Shown: one piece after another, positions 7,760-15,909 of the stretch
Layout: each line of letters opens with the position of its first letter
How positions within the stretch are numbered: the first letter of the stretch is position 1
Origin: Halohasta litchfieldiae
GTDB taxonomy: Archaea; Halobacteriota; Halobacteria; Halobacteriales; Haloferacaceae
DNA: 64,000 nt
Reading direction: 5' to 3'
Assembly (NCBI RefSeq): GCF_002788215.1
Contig: NZ_CP024845.1
Location: forward strand, 62,001 to 126,000
Translations under genes and position numbers: made by a program
Notes under the pieces: model-generated
The model's database searches: none
What the model saw: only the letters and a program-made list of their open reading frames with translations
Told to the model about the DNA's origin: nothing

Positions 7760-8662
7760 ATGCCACTCCACGTTCCAGATACCGAACTGGACCCTTCGCT
7801 CCGAGACGAGGTCGACGCTCTGCCAGCCGACGAAACACCGCCTGCAATCATCTCCATCAGTGATATCCACGGCTATCTCGATGCCGCTCGTAGTGCGCTG
7901 TTGACACTCACAGATCACCCAGAGACCGAGCCAGTTGTCGTCGCTGACGAGGATGGGCGGCTCCACTGGGCCGACGAGAACTACGTCCTCGTGTTCAACG
8001 GCGACCTCGTCGACCGCGGCCCGGCCAACGACGAGGTCCTCGCCCTCGTCGCCCGACTCATCGAAGAGGCCCCACCCGGCCGCGTCCGGGTTACACTTGG
8101 CAACCACGAGGCACTCATGCTGTCGCGGGACCAGTTTAGCTTCGACAACTGGTTTTCGGGACAGGTCGACGACGAAGCCCGGCGTCGACTCTGTGAGGCG
8201 ATCATCGCTGGCCACGTCGTGGCAGCCTACCGGGGCCACAACGTCACCTACGCGCATGCTGGCTCGGACGAGTCCTACGACGTCTCGGCAGTCAACGAGT
8301 CGCTAGTGTCGGCCGCCGAGGAACTGCTGGCCGCCATCGGCACTGACGATGATCTGGCGGTGCAGGGGCGAATCATCGAGGCGTATCCGGAGGTACTCGG
8401 TGTCGGGGCGACCCACCTCAAAGGGCCCGACGCGGGACTGATCTGGGTCGACTTCGAGCATCTGTCGACCGATGCACCCCCGCAGGTCGTCGGCCACACT
8501 CGCCACGACGAACCACGGACGAACGGAGCGGTACACTGTCAGAACGTGATTCGAGAGACTCTCGACTCCCGGGGCGGCGAAACGGTGTTCGTCGAAACAC
8601 CGGAGGCGATTTCGGCGCTTATCCGGCAGCCGGACGGCGGCGTCGAGCAACGACCCCTGTGA
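7760..8662 (+). CDS. PPP-family metallophosphoesterase
   Basis: A two-metal phosphatase of the serine/threonine-type PPP family. All signature blocks are present: SDIHG, GDLVDRG, GNHE, YAHAG and a late GHTRHD. The product is 300 residues from ATG 7760; an in-frame start at 7703 would add a stretch unlike the rest. It is divergently transcribed from the RNA-ligase-like gene, with 73 bp between starts. PPP enzymes act on phosphoproteins, dinucleoside polyphosphates or RNA ends, and nothing here decides the substrate. Confidence 0.88.
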   Translation: MPLHVPDTELDPSLRDEVDALPADETPPAIISISDIHGYLDAARSALLTLTDHPETEPVVVADEDGRLHWADENYVLVFNGDLVDRGPANDEVLALVARLIEEAPPGRVRVTLGNHEALMLSRDQFSFDNWFSGQVDDEARRRLCEAIIAGHVVAAYRGHNVTYAHAGSDESYDVSAVNESLVSAAEELLAAIGTDDDLAVQGRIIEAYPEVLGVGATHLKGPDAGLIWVDFEHLSTDAPPQVVGHTRHDEPRTNGAVHCQNVIRETLDSRGGETVFVETPEAISALIRQPDGGVEQRPL

Positions 8663-8724
8663 CTATATAAAAAGACCGAATATGTTCGTCTCACGCTATC
8701 AAAACTGAGGATCTCTGCAACAGG

Positions 8725-8732
8725 TATAAATA
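8725..8732 (+). promoter_or_regulatory. TATA box of hemAT
   Basis: TATAAATA centred about 27 bp upstream of the ATG at 8755. This spacing puts the transcription start at or next to the ATG, so the mRNA is expected to be leaderless. Confidence 0.7.
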
Positions 8733-8754
8733 CGGACTCCGGCTCTGTGGACGT

Positions 8755-10293
8755 ATGACTGAGTACGCGGCAATGTTAGGGCGTGGAGGGCTCAACGATC
8801 AGGTCGACGTCGACTCACTGATGAGAGAGAACGAGCTCGACCGGGAGGAAATCGAGTGGCGAAAGGAGTTCATCAACTTCGACCAGCATGATGTCGATCG
8901 ACTCAACAGCCTCCGACCGCTGTTTGAGCAAAATGCCGAGGAAATCGGCGAGCTGTTCTACGAGAACCTTACCCAGTACGACCAGACTGTCGAGGTGATC
9001 AGTCGTTCGCCGAAGGCCGTCGACGCGCTGAAACAGACCCAAGAAGCCTACTTTGCGACACTTGCCGAGGGCGAGTACGGCCCCGAGTACTTCGCAGACC
9101 GCGCGCGGATCGGCAAACTTCACGACATCCTCGAAATGCCGATGAAGCAGTACATCGGCCAGTACGGCGTCTACTACGACCTGATTTTGCCGCTTCTGAC
9201 CGAGCGTGCCAGCGACCACCTCACCGACCGACTGCAGTCGAAGCTGACCGACAGCGACGCCCAGAGCGATACACTCGCCGATTCGGTCGACACGATTGTC
9301 GAAGACGAACTCAGCGAACTTCGGAAGGATATCACCGCCGTACTTCGGATCATCAATCTCGATATGCAGGTCGTCGCCGACACCTACATCCACTCCTACA
9401 GCCAGAAGCTGGCCGCCGAGGTCGAACAACGCGAGCAGTTGGCCGCCGAGGTCGAAGACGATCTTGAAGCCCCGATGACGGAGCTTCAGCGCTCTTCGGA
9501 TGGTGTTGCCGACTCCTCTCAAGAGATCTCGACGCTCGCCGACGAGCAGTCCGGGCGGGTCGAATCGATTGCCAGCGAGGTCTCGAACATGAGCGCGACC
9601 GTCGAGGAGATCGCCTCCAGTGCCACCGAAGTCGAAAACAACAGCCAGCGCGCCCAGACGCTGGCCGAAGACGGCCAAGCCGCCGCCCACGACGCGATGG
9701 ACGTCATGGACGACGTCGGCGATGCTGTCGACGACGTCTCGACCGACGTCGACGAACTCCAAGATCGCGTGGGTGAGATCAACTCCGTCGTCGAGGTAAT
9801 CAACGATATCGCCGAGCAAACCAACATTCTCGCACTGAATGCCTCCATCGAGGCCGCTCGCGCGGGCGAAGCTGGCTCGGGGTTCGCTGTTGTTGCCGAC
9901 GAGGTGAAATCGCTGGCCAGCGATTCCCAAGAACGCGCCCAAGAGATCGAGGATCTCGTTGCGGCCATCGAGAGCGACACCGAACAAACCGTCGACAGTC
10001 TCGATGCAACAACCGAACAGATCGAACGCGGCGTCGAGCGCGTCGACGAGGCGATGGAGCTGCTGGACGATATCACCAACGCGGTCGAGGAGACCGCCCA
10101 CGGGATCAGAGAGGTGTCGGATGCCACCGACCAACAGGCCGCCAGCTCCGAGGAGGTCGCCAGTATGCTCGATGAACTCGTCGACCGAGCCGACACCGTC
10201 GCCGACGAGGCCGAGGAGATCGCCTCCGCCAACGAACAGCAGGCCGCGACCATCGAGGACATCTCACAGACAGTCCAGCGGCTCACCGAGTGA
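8755..10293 (+). CDS. hemAT: HemAT, globin-coupled aerotaxis transducer
   Basis: A soluble oxygen sensor that signals to CheA for aerotaxis. 512 residues: an N-terminal globin domain (about 30-190) with proximal His123 in [20 protein letters not shown], the globin-coupled-sensor signature; a helical linker; and a C-terminal methyl-accepting signalling domain with the conserved hairpin tip ([29 protein letters not shown]). No membrane helices. Methylation-type Glu/Gln-rich helices flank the tip. It is a single gene with its own TATA box and no chemotaxis genes next to it. Confidence 0.93.
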   Translation: MTEYAAMLGRGGLNDQVDVDSLMRENELDREEIEWRKEFINFDQHDVDRLNSLRPLFEQNAEEIGELFYENLTQYDQTVEVISRSPKAVDALKQTQEAYFATLAEGEYGPEYFADRARIGKLHDILEMPMKQYIGQYGVYYDLILPLLTERASDHLTDRLQSKLTDSDAQSDTLADSVDTIVEDELSELRKDITAVLRIINLDMQVVADTYIHSYSQKLAAEVEQREQLAAEVEDDLEAPMTELQRSSDGVADSSQEISTLADEQSGRVESIASEVSNMSATVEEIASSATEVENNSQRAQTLAEDGQAAAHDAMDVMDDVGDAVDDVSTDVDELQDRVGEINSVVEVINDIAEQTNILALNASIEAARAGEAGSGFAVVADEVKSLASDSQERAQEIEDLVAAIESDTEQTVDSLDATTEQIERGVERVDEAMELLDDITNAVEETAHGIREVSDATDQQAASSEEVASMLDELVDRADTVADEAEEIASANEQQAATIEDISQTVQRLTE

Positions 10294-10524
10294 TCCCCGT
10301 ATAAAAACAACGACCCGCACCAATGGCGGATCGAACGTCCATTCCCAATTCCCTTTGAGGAGGACGAATGCCGCACCTCAATCGCAGCAACCACTCCACA
10401 CGAGAGTGGTCTCTTGCATCTATGGCTAACTATAGAGACATATAAAAACCCTCGCTATAGTAACGTATTTATACATCATGCAGTCGTTCCCACAACACAA
10501 CCGAATCGCGGCGGGGGCTGCGGT

Positions 10525-11541
10525 ATGACGACCGTCAGTGCGCCGGGGAAGGTCTACCTGTTCGGCGAACACGCGGTCGTCTACGGCGAGCCAGCGGTGC
10601 CGTGTGCCATCGAGAAACGGGCGACAGTCACCGCCGAACTCCGTGAAGACGACCACGTTCGGGTGGAGGCGGCGGATCTCTCGCTGAATGGGTTCGTCGT
10701 CGAGTACGCCGGAACCACCGACCACCGGCCGGACGTCGACGTCCCCCAACCACTGCTCGATGCCGCGATGGGATATATCGATGCCGCCGTCCAGCAGGCC
10801 CGCGAGGCTGCCGACGCACCCGATGCGGGATTCGATATTACGGTCGAAAGCGAGATTCCACTGGGCGCTGGGCTGGGCTCCTCGGCGGCAGTCGTCGTCG
10901 CCGGGATCGACGCCGCAACACGGGTCCTCGGCGAGCCGCTCGACCTCCGGGAACTCGCCGACCGCGCTTATAACGCGGAGTACGAGGTTCAGGATGGTCA
11001 GGCCTCACGCGCAGACACCTTCTGTTCGACAATGGGCGGTGCGGTCCGAGTCGCTGGCGACGACTGTACCAAACTGTCGACGCCCACGCTCCCCTTTGTG
11101 GTCGGCTTCGACGGCGGTGCTGGCGACACCGGGAAACTGGTGGCCAGCGTGCGCGAACTGCGGGATACCTACGAATTCGCCGCCGACACGGTCGAAGCAA
11201 TCGGCGATATCGTGTCGACCGGCGAATCGTTGCTTGCCGAAGCCGACCCTAACAGCGAGCCGAGCGACGAACTCATTTCCGAACTCGGGGATTTGATCAA
11301 CATCAACCACGGCCTGCTGTCGGCGCTTGGGGTCTCCTCGCGGTCGCTGGATACGATGGTGTGGGCCGCCAGAGAGGCAGGAGCCGAAGGAGCAAAACTC
11401 ACCGGCGCGGGCGGTGGTGGCTGTATCGTCGCCCTCGACCGCACCGCCGAAACACAGACCAGCCTCCGGTACACGCCGGGCTGTGAGGACAGCTTCCGGG
11501 CCGAACTCGCAACCGAAGGCGTCCGCGTCGAGGACGAATAG
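10525..11541 (+). CDS. mvk: Mevalonate kinase
   Basis: Phosphorylates mevalonate to 5-phosphomevalonate in isoprenoid synthesis. A 338-residue GHMP kinase: N-terminal PGKVYLFGEHAVVYGEPA, the GHMP ATP loop PLGAGLGSSAA, and C-terminal LTGAGGGGC. The ATG at 10525 starts MTTVSAPGKV, the normal family N-terminus; the upstream in-frame ATG at 10414 adds unrelated residues. A TATA-like TATTTATAC lies at 10466-10474. The isopentenyl phosphate kinase gene starts at the base after its stop, so the two are one operon. Confidence 0.95.
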   Translation: MTTVSAPGKVYLFGEHAVVYGEPAVPCAIEKRATVTAELREDDHVRVEAADLSLNGFVVEYAGTTDHRPDVDVPQPLLDAAMGYIDAAVQQAREAADAPDAGFDITVESEIPLGAGLGSSAAVVVAGIDAATRVLGEPLDLRELADRAYNAEYEVQDGQASRADTFCSTMGGAVRVAGDDCTKLSTPTLPFVVGFDGGAGDTGKLVASVRELRDTYEFAADTVEAIGDIVSTGESLLAEADPNSEPSDELISELGDLININHGLLSALGVSSRSLDTMVWAAREAGAEGAKLTGAGGGGCIVALDRTAETQTSLRYTPGCEDSFRAELATEGVRVEDE

Positions 11542-12318
11542 ATGGTCGACGAACCGACCGAACCCGATGAACTGGTCGTGCTCAAACTCGGCGGCAGCGT
11601 CATCACTAATAAAGACAGCCCCGAGACGGTCGACGACGAGGCTTTAAATAGCGTTCTCGACGCAGTCGCGGCGGCATTTAGGAACGACGGCGCTCGCCTC
11701 GTCGTCGTCCACGGTGGCGGCAGCTTCGGTCACGTTCACGCCGCCGAGCATGGCGTGTCGACGACCGAGGGAACTGCGGATGCGGCCGCAGCGAACGCGA
11801 TTCACAGTGCGATGAAGCGACTCAACGGGGTGGTGGTCGACCGGCTCCAACAGCGCGAGGTGGCTGCACTGCCGGTCCATCCCCTTTCGGTTGCGGCCCG
11901 CGACGAGGGCGGGACACTCTCACTACCAGCGACGGCCACCGAGGGCCTACTGGACGAGGGATTCGTGCCGGTGCTCCATGGCGACGTGATCGCCCATGCA
12001 GGCGAGGGCGTGACGGTACTCAGCGGCGACGAAATCGTCACCAGTCTCGCCGAGTCGCTCGGCGCGAGTCGTGTTGGCCTCTGTTCGACGGTGCCGGGTG
12101 TGCTCGATGCGGACGACACGGTTATCGAGACGATCAGCAGCTTCAGCGATGTCGAGTCGGTGCTCGGTGGCAGCGAGTCGACCGACGTCAGCGGCGGGAT
12201 GGCGGCGAAAGTTCGGGAACTGCTCGACCTCGGTGCGCCTGCCCAGATCTTCGGTCCCAACGCTGTCGTGGCGTTTCTTCAGGGAGAGAATCCAGGGACA
12301 CTGATCGACGGCCAGTAA
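11542..12318 (+). CDS. ipk: Isopentenyl phosphate kinase
   Basis: Converts isopentenyl phosphate to isopentenyl diphosphate, the last step of the archaeal mevalonate route; haloarchaea make isopentenyl phosphate with phosphomevalonate decarboxylase. A 258-residue amino-acid-kinase fold: N-terminal LKLGGSVITNKD, VVHGGGSFGH with the catalytic His of IPK in the GSFGH context, HGDVIAHAG, and the C-terminal SGGMAAKV loop. It begins directly after the mvk stop codon, and the two consecutive pathway enzymes are probably translated from one message. Confidence 0.95.
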   Translation: MVDEPTEPDELVVLKLGGSVITNKDSPETVDDEALNSVLDAVAAAFRNDGARLVVVHGGGSFGHVHAAEHGVSTTEGTADAAAANAIHSAMKRLNGVVVDRLQQREVAALPVHPLSVAARDEGGTLSLPATATEGLLDEGFVPVLHGDVIAHAGEGVTVLSGDEIVTSLAESLGASRVGLCSTVPGVLDADDTVIETISSFSDVESVLGGSESTDVSGGMAAKVRELLDLGAPAQIFGPNAVVAFLQGENPGTLIDGQ

Positions 12319-12373
12319 GCTGTCAGCGTGCGCGGACCAAATCCTTATTCAGCGCTCGCGCCGAGTGACAGGT

Positions 12374-13438
12374 ATGAACGAGGATGCCGTTTTCGAACTG
12401 CTGTCGACGGTCGAGGATCCGGATCTGGGTGACGATATCGTCTCGCTCGGCCTCGTCAACGCGGTCGACACAGCTGACGACCACGTCAAAGTCTCACTCG
12501 CTCTCGGGGCCCCCTACGCACCACACGAATCCCAGATCGCCAACGACGTCCGCGAGGTCTTCGCCGCGGAGGCTCCGGATGTCGACCTCTCGATCAGTGC
12601 CGGACTCCCCGCTTCCCTCGGCTCCGACGACGAGGTCATGCCCAACGTCAAAAACATCATCGCGGTCGCCTCCGGCAAGGGTGGCGTCGGCAAGTCGACG
12701 GTCGCAGTCAATCTCGCGGCTGGCCTCTCACAACTCGGCGCTCGCGTCGGCCTGTTCGACGCCGATATCTATGGCCCGAACGTTCCCCGGATGGTCAAAA
12801 GCGACGAGGGACCCGAGGCCACCGAGGATAAGCAACTCATTCCGCCGGAGCGCTACGGTATGAAACTGATGAGCATGGACTTTCTGGTTGGTGAGGACGA
12901 CCCCGTCATCTGGCGCGGTCCGATGGTCCACAAGATCCTCACCCAACTCGTCGACGACGTCGAGTGGGGCGAACTCGACTATCTCGTCCTTGACCTGCCG
13001 CCGGGCACCGGCGACACACAGCTTACCATCCTCCAGACGCTCCCCCTGACCGGTGCAGTGATCGTCACGACGCCACAGCAGGTCGCCCTCGACGATGCGA
13101 TCAAAGGCTTGCGGATGTTTGGCCAACACGAGACGCCAGTCCTCGGCATTGCCGAGAACATGTCGGAGTTCCGGTGTCCCGACTGCGGCGGTCGACACGA
13201 CATCTTCGGCAGCGGTGGCGGCCAGTCACTCGCCGACGAGGAGAACCTCCCGTTCCTCGGCTCGATCCCACTCGATCCCGCGGTTCGAGCCGGCGGCGAC
13301 GGTGGCGAACCGGTCGTCCTCGACGAGGGCGACACTGCCGAGGCGTTTCAGGAACTCACCGAAAACGTCGCGAACAATGTCGGCGTGATTCGCCGTCGAC
13401 ACGTCCAAGCGACGCAGTCGACGCCGGACTCGACGTAG
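12374..13438 (+). CDS. Mrp/Nbp35-type Fe-S cluster carrier ATPase
   Basis: A cytoplasmic P-loop ATPase that carries Fe-S clusters to target proteins. 354 residues: an N-terminal MIP18/DUF59 domain (about 1-80, VEDPDLGDDIVSLGLV), then a deviant Walker A SGKGGVGKST, the Mrp signature DLPPGTGD, and a CPDCGG motif for bridging a cluster between two subunits. The ATG at 12374 fits the DUF59 N-terminus; the GTG nine bases upstream is less likely. It is 55 bp downstream of ipk in the same direction, but with a possible own TATA (CTTATTC) in the gap. Confidence 0.92.
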   Translation: MNEDAVFELLSTVEDPDLGDDIVSLGLVNAVDTADDHVKVSLALGAPYAPHESQIANDVREVFAAEAPDVDLSISAGLPASLGSDDEVMPNVKNIIAVASGKGGVGKSTVAVNLAAGLSQLGARVGLFDADIYGPNVPRMVKSDEGPEATEDKQLIPPERYGMKLMSMDFLVGEDDPVIWRGPMVHKILTQLVDDVEWGELDYLVLDLPPGTGDTQLTILQTLPLTGAVIVTTPQQVALDDAIKGLRMFGQHETPVLGIAENMSEFRCPDCGGRHDIFGSGGGQSLADEENLPFLGSIPLDPAVRAGGDGGEPVVLDEGDTAEAFQELTENVANNVGVIRRRHVQATQSTPDST

Positions 13439-13528
13439 CTCGCTGTTCGGGTCACTGGTGGCGCTCGGGACAAACTATCGGCTATCGAGTCGTCGACAGG
13501 CAAAAAAGGGTTGTCGCGGATTCGTCGT

Positions 13529-14098
13529 CTACAGTTTGACAGCCGACTTTCCAATAAGTGAGTCAGGAACGCGAAGTTCCGTCACCGTTGAGGCTCCCGG
13601 AGCAGTCGTCAGCGTTACCGTAACCTGCTCGCCACCTTGGAGGTTCCCATTGAGATCACTACTGGCATCGAACGTGAGTTTGTACCGATCACTCCGATCA
13701 GTAATCACGTTATCGTTCGTCTGGGCCGTAATGTTGGAAATTTTGCCCTCTTCCAACACACCGGTGATAACGCTATCACTGGTGACGAACTCGTAGGTCA
13801 CGTTTTCGAGTTGGATATCGTCAGCACCCGGCGCCTTCGTCACTGTGAGATTGATCTCTGTGAGGTTGTAGTTCTCCTTGCCGTCTGCATTGTAGACTAC
13901 GGCACCTGTTGCACTCTGGATCTGAATGCGGTCGCTCACTTGCTGTGAGGACTCTTCACCGGTTGCCTCCGCCTGCGTCTGGAGCAGTCCGGCTGTGTTA
14001 ATCAGTACGCCTGCTGCAATCGCTGCCACAAGCACCATCGCAATGAAGACGATGAGTGTTCCAATACCGACCTGACCTCTGTCACTATGTTCAAACAT
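13529..14098 (-). CDS. arlB: Archaellin (archaeal flagellin)
   Basis: Filament subunit of the archaellum. 189 residues starting [18 protein letters not shown]: a class III (type IV pilin-like) signal peptide cut by the prepilin peptidase between Gly and Gln, then the long hydrophobic helix [14 protein letters not shown]. Four N-glycosylation sequons are visible (two NLT, one NVT, one NIT). The frame extends 20 codons upstream, but only the ATG at 14098 gives the signal peptide. No archaellum assembly genes are nearby. It is convergent with the Mrp gene. Confidence 0.92.
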   Translation of the reverse strand: MFEHSDRGQVGIGTLIVFIAMVLVAAIAAGVLINTAGLLQTQAEATGEESSQQVSDRIQIQSATGAVVYNADGKENYNLTEINLTVTKAPGADDIQLENVTYEFVTSDSVITGVLEEGKISNITAQTNDNVITDRSDRYKLTFDASSDLNGNLQGGEQVTVTLTTAPGASTVTELRVPDSLIGKSAVKL

Positions 14099-14201
14099 TG
14101 TGTGAGTACTGCCTGCAGGATACACTCCTGCAAACGTTGTTCCTCCTGAAACAATCATTTTAATTAAAACTTATCTTCTGAATATCAGTTCTAATAATAC
14201 A

Positions 14202-14209
14202 TATTTAAA
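14202..14209 (-). promoter_or_regulatory. AT-rich promoter region of archaellin gene
   Basis: TATTTAAA on the plus strand reads TTTAAATA on the minus strand, about 105 bp upstream of the archaellin ATG, in a notably AT-rich stretch (14155-14230). A strong AGGAGGA Shine-Dalgarno-like stretch lies further down the leader, 30-odd bases before the start. Confidence 0.5.
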
Positions 14210-14309
14210 CGCTAACAAGAGTGTTATACTGAAAACAGTGTCCGTATCACGTTTGCAGACACAGTGGTGTCTCTCAGGGCCGTTAGAAATCGGAAAGATA
14301 GTCTCGGAA

Positions 14310-14382
14310 GCTAGGACAGGGATTTGAACCCCGGAAGTCTCGATTACAAGTCGAGTGCATGAACCCCCCATGCTCTCCTAGC
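14310..14382 (-). tRNA. tRNA-Thr (anticodon UGU)
   Basis: A 73-nt cloverleaf on the minus strand. The acceptor arms GCTAGGA / TCCTAGC pair fully; the D stem is GCAT/ATGC around a GGGGGGTTC loop; the anticodon stem is CTCGA/TCGAG with loop CTTGTAA, giving anticodon UGU; and the T arm carries TTCAAAT. No intron. CCA is not encoded. It begins 11 bp after the stop of the GNAT gene on the same strand, so it may be co-transcribed with it. Confidence 0.95.
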
Positions 14383-14393
14383 GCATCTGTCGA

Positions 14394-14903
14394 TTATGGG
14401 TCCCCCTTTGAGTGTGTATCGTTTTCGATCCGCTTTGCGAGTTCGATGCGATGGCTCTCGTAGCCGTGTCGACTGTAGAATCGCCGGGCGTCACTGTTGG
14501 CTGCCAATACCTCCAAGGAGACCGTATCAGCGCCCGCTTCGGCGAGTTCCGTCTCCGCGGCATCAAGCAGATCGGTCCCGATACTGTTGCCTCTCGCCGC
14601 GGGGCGGACATAGAGGTTGACGATGACGCCGGTCGACTGATCCTGCTGGTAGTGGCCGTCTTCGACGTGGTACATCACGAACCCTAGAATCCCTTTTTCC
14701 GCGTCGGTCTCCGCGTTCTCGTTTTCCTCACGAGCAATCAACACCCCCTCGGTGACGACGTGGCGGGCGACAACATCGGTCACTGCCTCGCGGTTGGGTT
14801 CGGTCAGGAGCCGCGAGCCGTGCTGCCGTTGGTCGGCCGCCAGCTCCACCCAGCAGTCGACGAGAGTCTCGACGTCTGAGATCGTTGGCCGAACGACCTC
14901 CAT
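14394..14903 (-). CDS. GNAT-family N-acetyltransferase
   Basis: Transfers an acetyl group from acetyl-CoA to an unknown amine. 169 residues with the GNAT core: VNLYVRPAARGNSIGTDLL (motif A, R-x-x-G-x-G/S type), SLEVLAANSDARRFYSRHGY (motif B). The start at 14903 overlaps the stop of the CBS gene as TGATG, a sign of translational coupling; longer starts are unlikely. Substrate not predictable. Confidence 0.85.
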   Translation of the reverse strand: MEVVRPTISDVETLVDCWVELAADQRQHGSRLLTEPNREAVTDVVARHVVTEGVLIAREENENAETDAEKGILGFVMYHVEDGHYQQDQSTGVIVNLYVRPAARGNSIGTDLLDAAETELAEAGADTVSLEVLAANSDARRFYSRHGYESHRIELAKRIENDTHSKGDP

Positions 14904-15463
14904 CAGTAGGCCCGGCAGGCTGGACAGACCAGCTGTCCGTTCATCGTTGCGAGCTCCGGCGTCAGCGAGCCACAACCCTCACAGATCCCCTGAACCGACT
15001 GCTCAGTGGCGGCCTCCGACTCGATGGTCTCTGTAGCCTCGCCGGTGTCGCCTGCGGTCGTGGACGTAGCGACAGCCGAGGCTTCGACAGTCTCGGTGGC
15101 AGCCAACACGTCATGTTCGGTCAGCAGCCCAACCACCTCGTCATCATCAACCACCAAGAGGTGTGTCGTCGACCGGCTGACCAACTGTTGGGTAGCATCC
15201 GACAGCGCGGTGTCGGGAGCGACCGTCGACACCGGTGGCTCCATGACCTCTCCGACCGACTGCTCGTGGGGGTCGCCCTCCAACATTGCCGCCAACGCCG
15301 TCGCCGTCGAGACACTCCCAATCGGCTCTGGGCCGCGAAGCACGACAACAGCCTCGGCTGTCTCGGCCGTCATCAGTTCGGCGGCCTCGTCGAGTCGATC
15401 CGACTCACTGACGCCAACGAACTCCCGATTCATCACGTCACGAACGGTGATACCATTGCGCAT
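14903..15463 (-). CDS. CBS-domain protein with C-terminal zinc ribbon
   Basis: A 186-residue predicted nucleotide-sensing regulator. A tandem CBS pair spans about residues 7-120 (VRDVMNREFVGV, VGEVMEPPVSTV, LLVVDDDEVVGLLTEHDVL), followed by a Ser/Thr/Ala/Glu-rich linker and a C-terminal four-cysteine ribbon CEGCG...CPAC. CBS pairs bind adenine nucleotides; the ribbon suggests contact with nucleic acid or protein. It is translationally coupled to the GNAT gene, suggesting that the acetyltransferase and this regulator work together. Confidence 0.85.
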   Translation of the reverse strand: MRNGITVRDVMNREFVGVSESDRLDEAAELMTAETAEAVVVLRGPEPIGSVSTATALAAMLEGDPHEQSVGEVMEPPVSTVAPDTALSDATQQLVSRSTTHLLVVDDDEVVGLLTEHDVLAATETVEASAVATSTTAGDTGEATETIESEAATEQSVQGICEGCGSLTPELATMNGQLVCPACRAY

Positions 15464-15549
15464 ACATCTCTGTTTGCCTCAGTCAGCTAAAAGCCACCTG
15501 CAGAACGGTTAAGTTCCGGTCTGTCGTATACCCACGGTTAGAACAGCAC

Positions 15550-15864
15550 TCAGCGCGTCCGGCTGAACTTGTCAGCACCCTCGTAGAACCACAGGCCACC
15601 ACGGCGCATCCCTTTGCCGACCGCTTGGTGCATGTCGACGATGGTCTCGAAGGAGGACTCTTCGACGTGATCGAAGATCTCTTCGAGCGGGACGACCGTT
15701 TCGGAATCGATCCGGATCGGGTCGTCGCCGTACTCCGCGACGAACGAATCGCGGTCGAGCGGGAAGTCGCCCTCTTCGTCGACCTTCTTTGCGATGATCG
15801 CATGGCCGTACTGGCGTCTGCCCTCGCTCCCCTGTTCGCCATCGGGATCGTGTGGCCAATCCAT
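15550..15864 (-). CDS. Conserved haloarchaeal protein, unknown function
   Basis: A 104-residue acidic protein starting MDWPHDPDGEQGSEG, with the patterns YGHAIIAKKVDEEGDFPL and FDHVEESSFETIVDMHQAVGKGMR. It resembles a family found throughout haloarchaea (possibly DUF5785; I am not certain). No membrane segment or catalytic motif. The internal ATG at 15864 is preferred over 15879. It lies 45 bp downstream of the RND transporter gene on the same strand. Confidence 0.65.
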   Translation of the reverse strand: MDWPHDPDGEQGSEGRRQYGHAIIAKKVDEEGDFPLDRDSFVAEYGDDPIRIDSETVVPLEEIFDHVEESSFETIVDMHQAVGKGMRRGGLWFYEGADKFSRTR

Positions 15865-15909
15865 ACAGAGTGATACCAACGGTGGATGGTTAGTCTTACG
15901 CTCTGGGTG

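Noticed and set aside
8815-10134. 439-codon frame antisense to hemAT
   Set aside because: Val/Gly/Leu/Asp-biased shadow of the HemAT codons; no promoter and no family pattern.
10368-10445. 25-codon ORF with a GAGGAGG ribosome-binding-like stretch upstream of mvk
   Set aside because: Very short, and its end overlaps the TATA-rich promoter region of mvk; nothing shows that it is translated.
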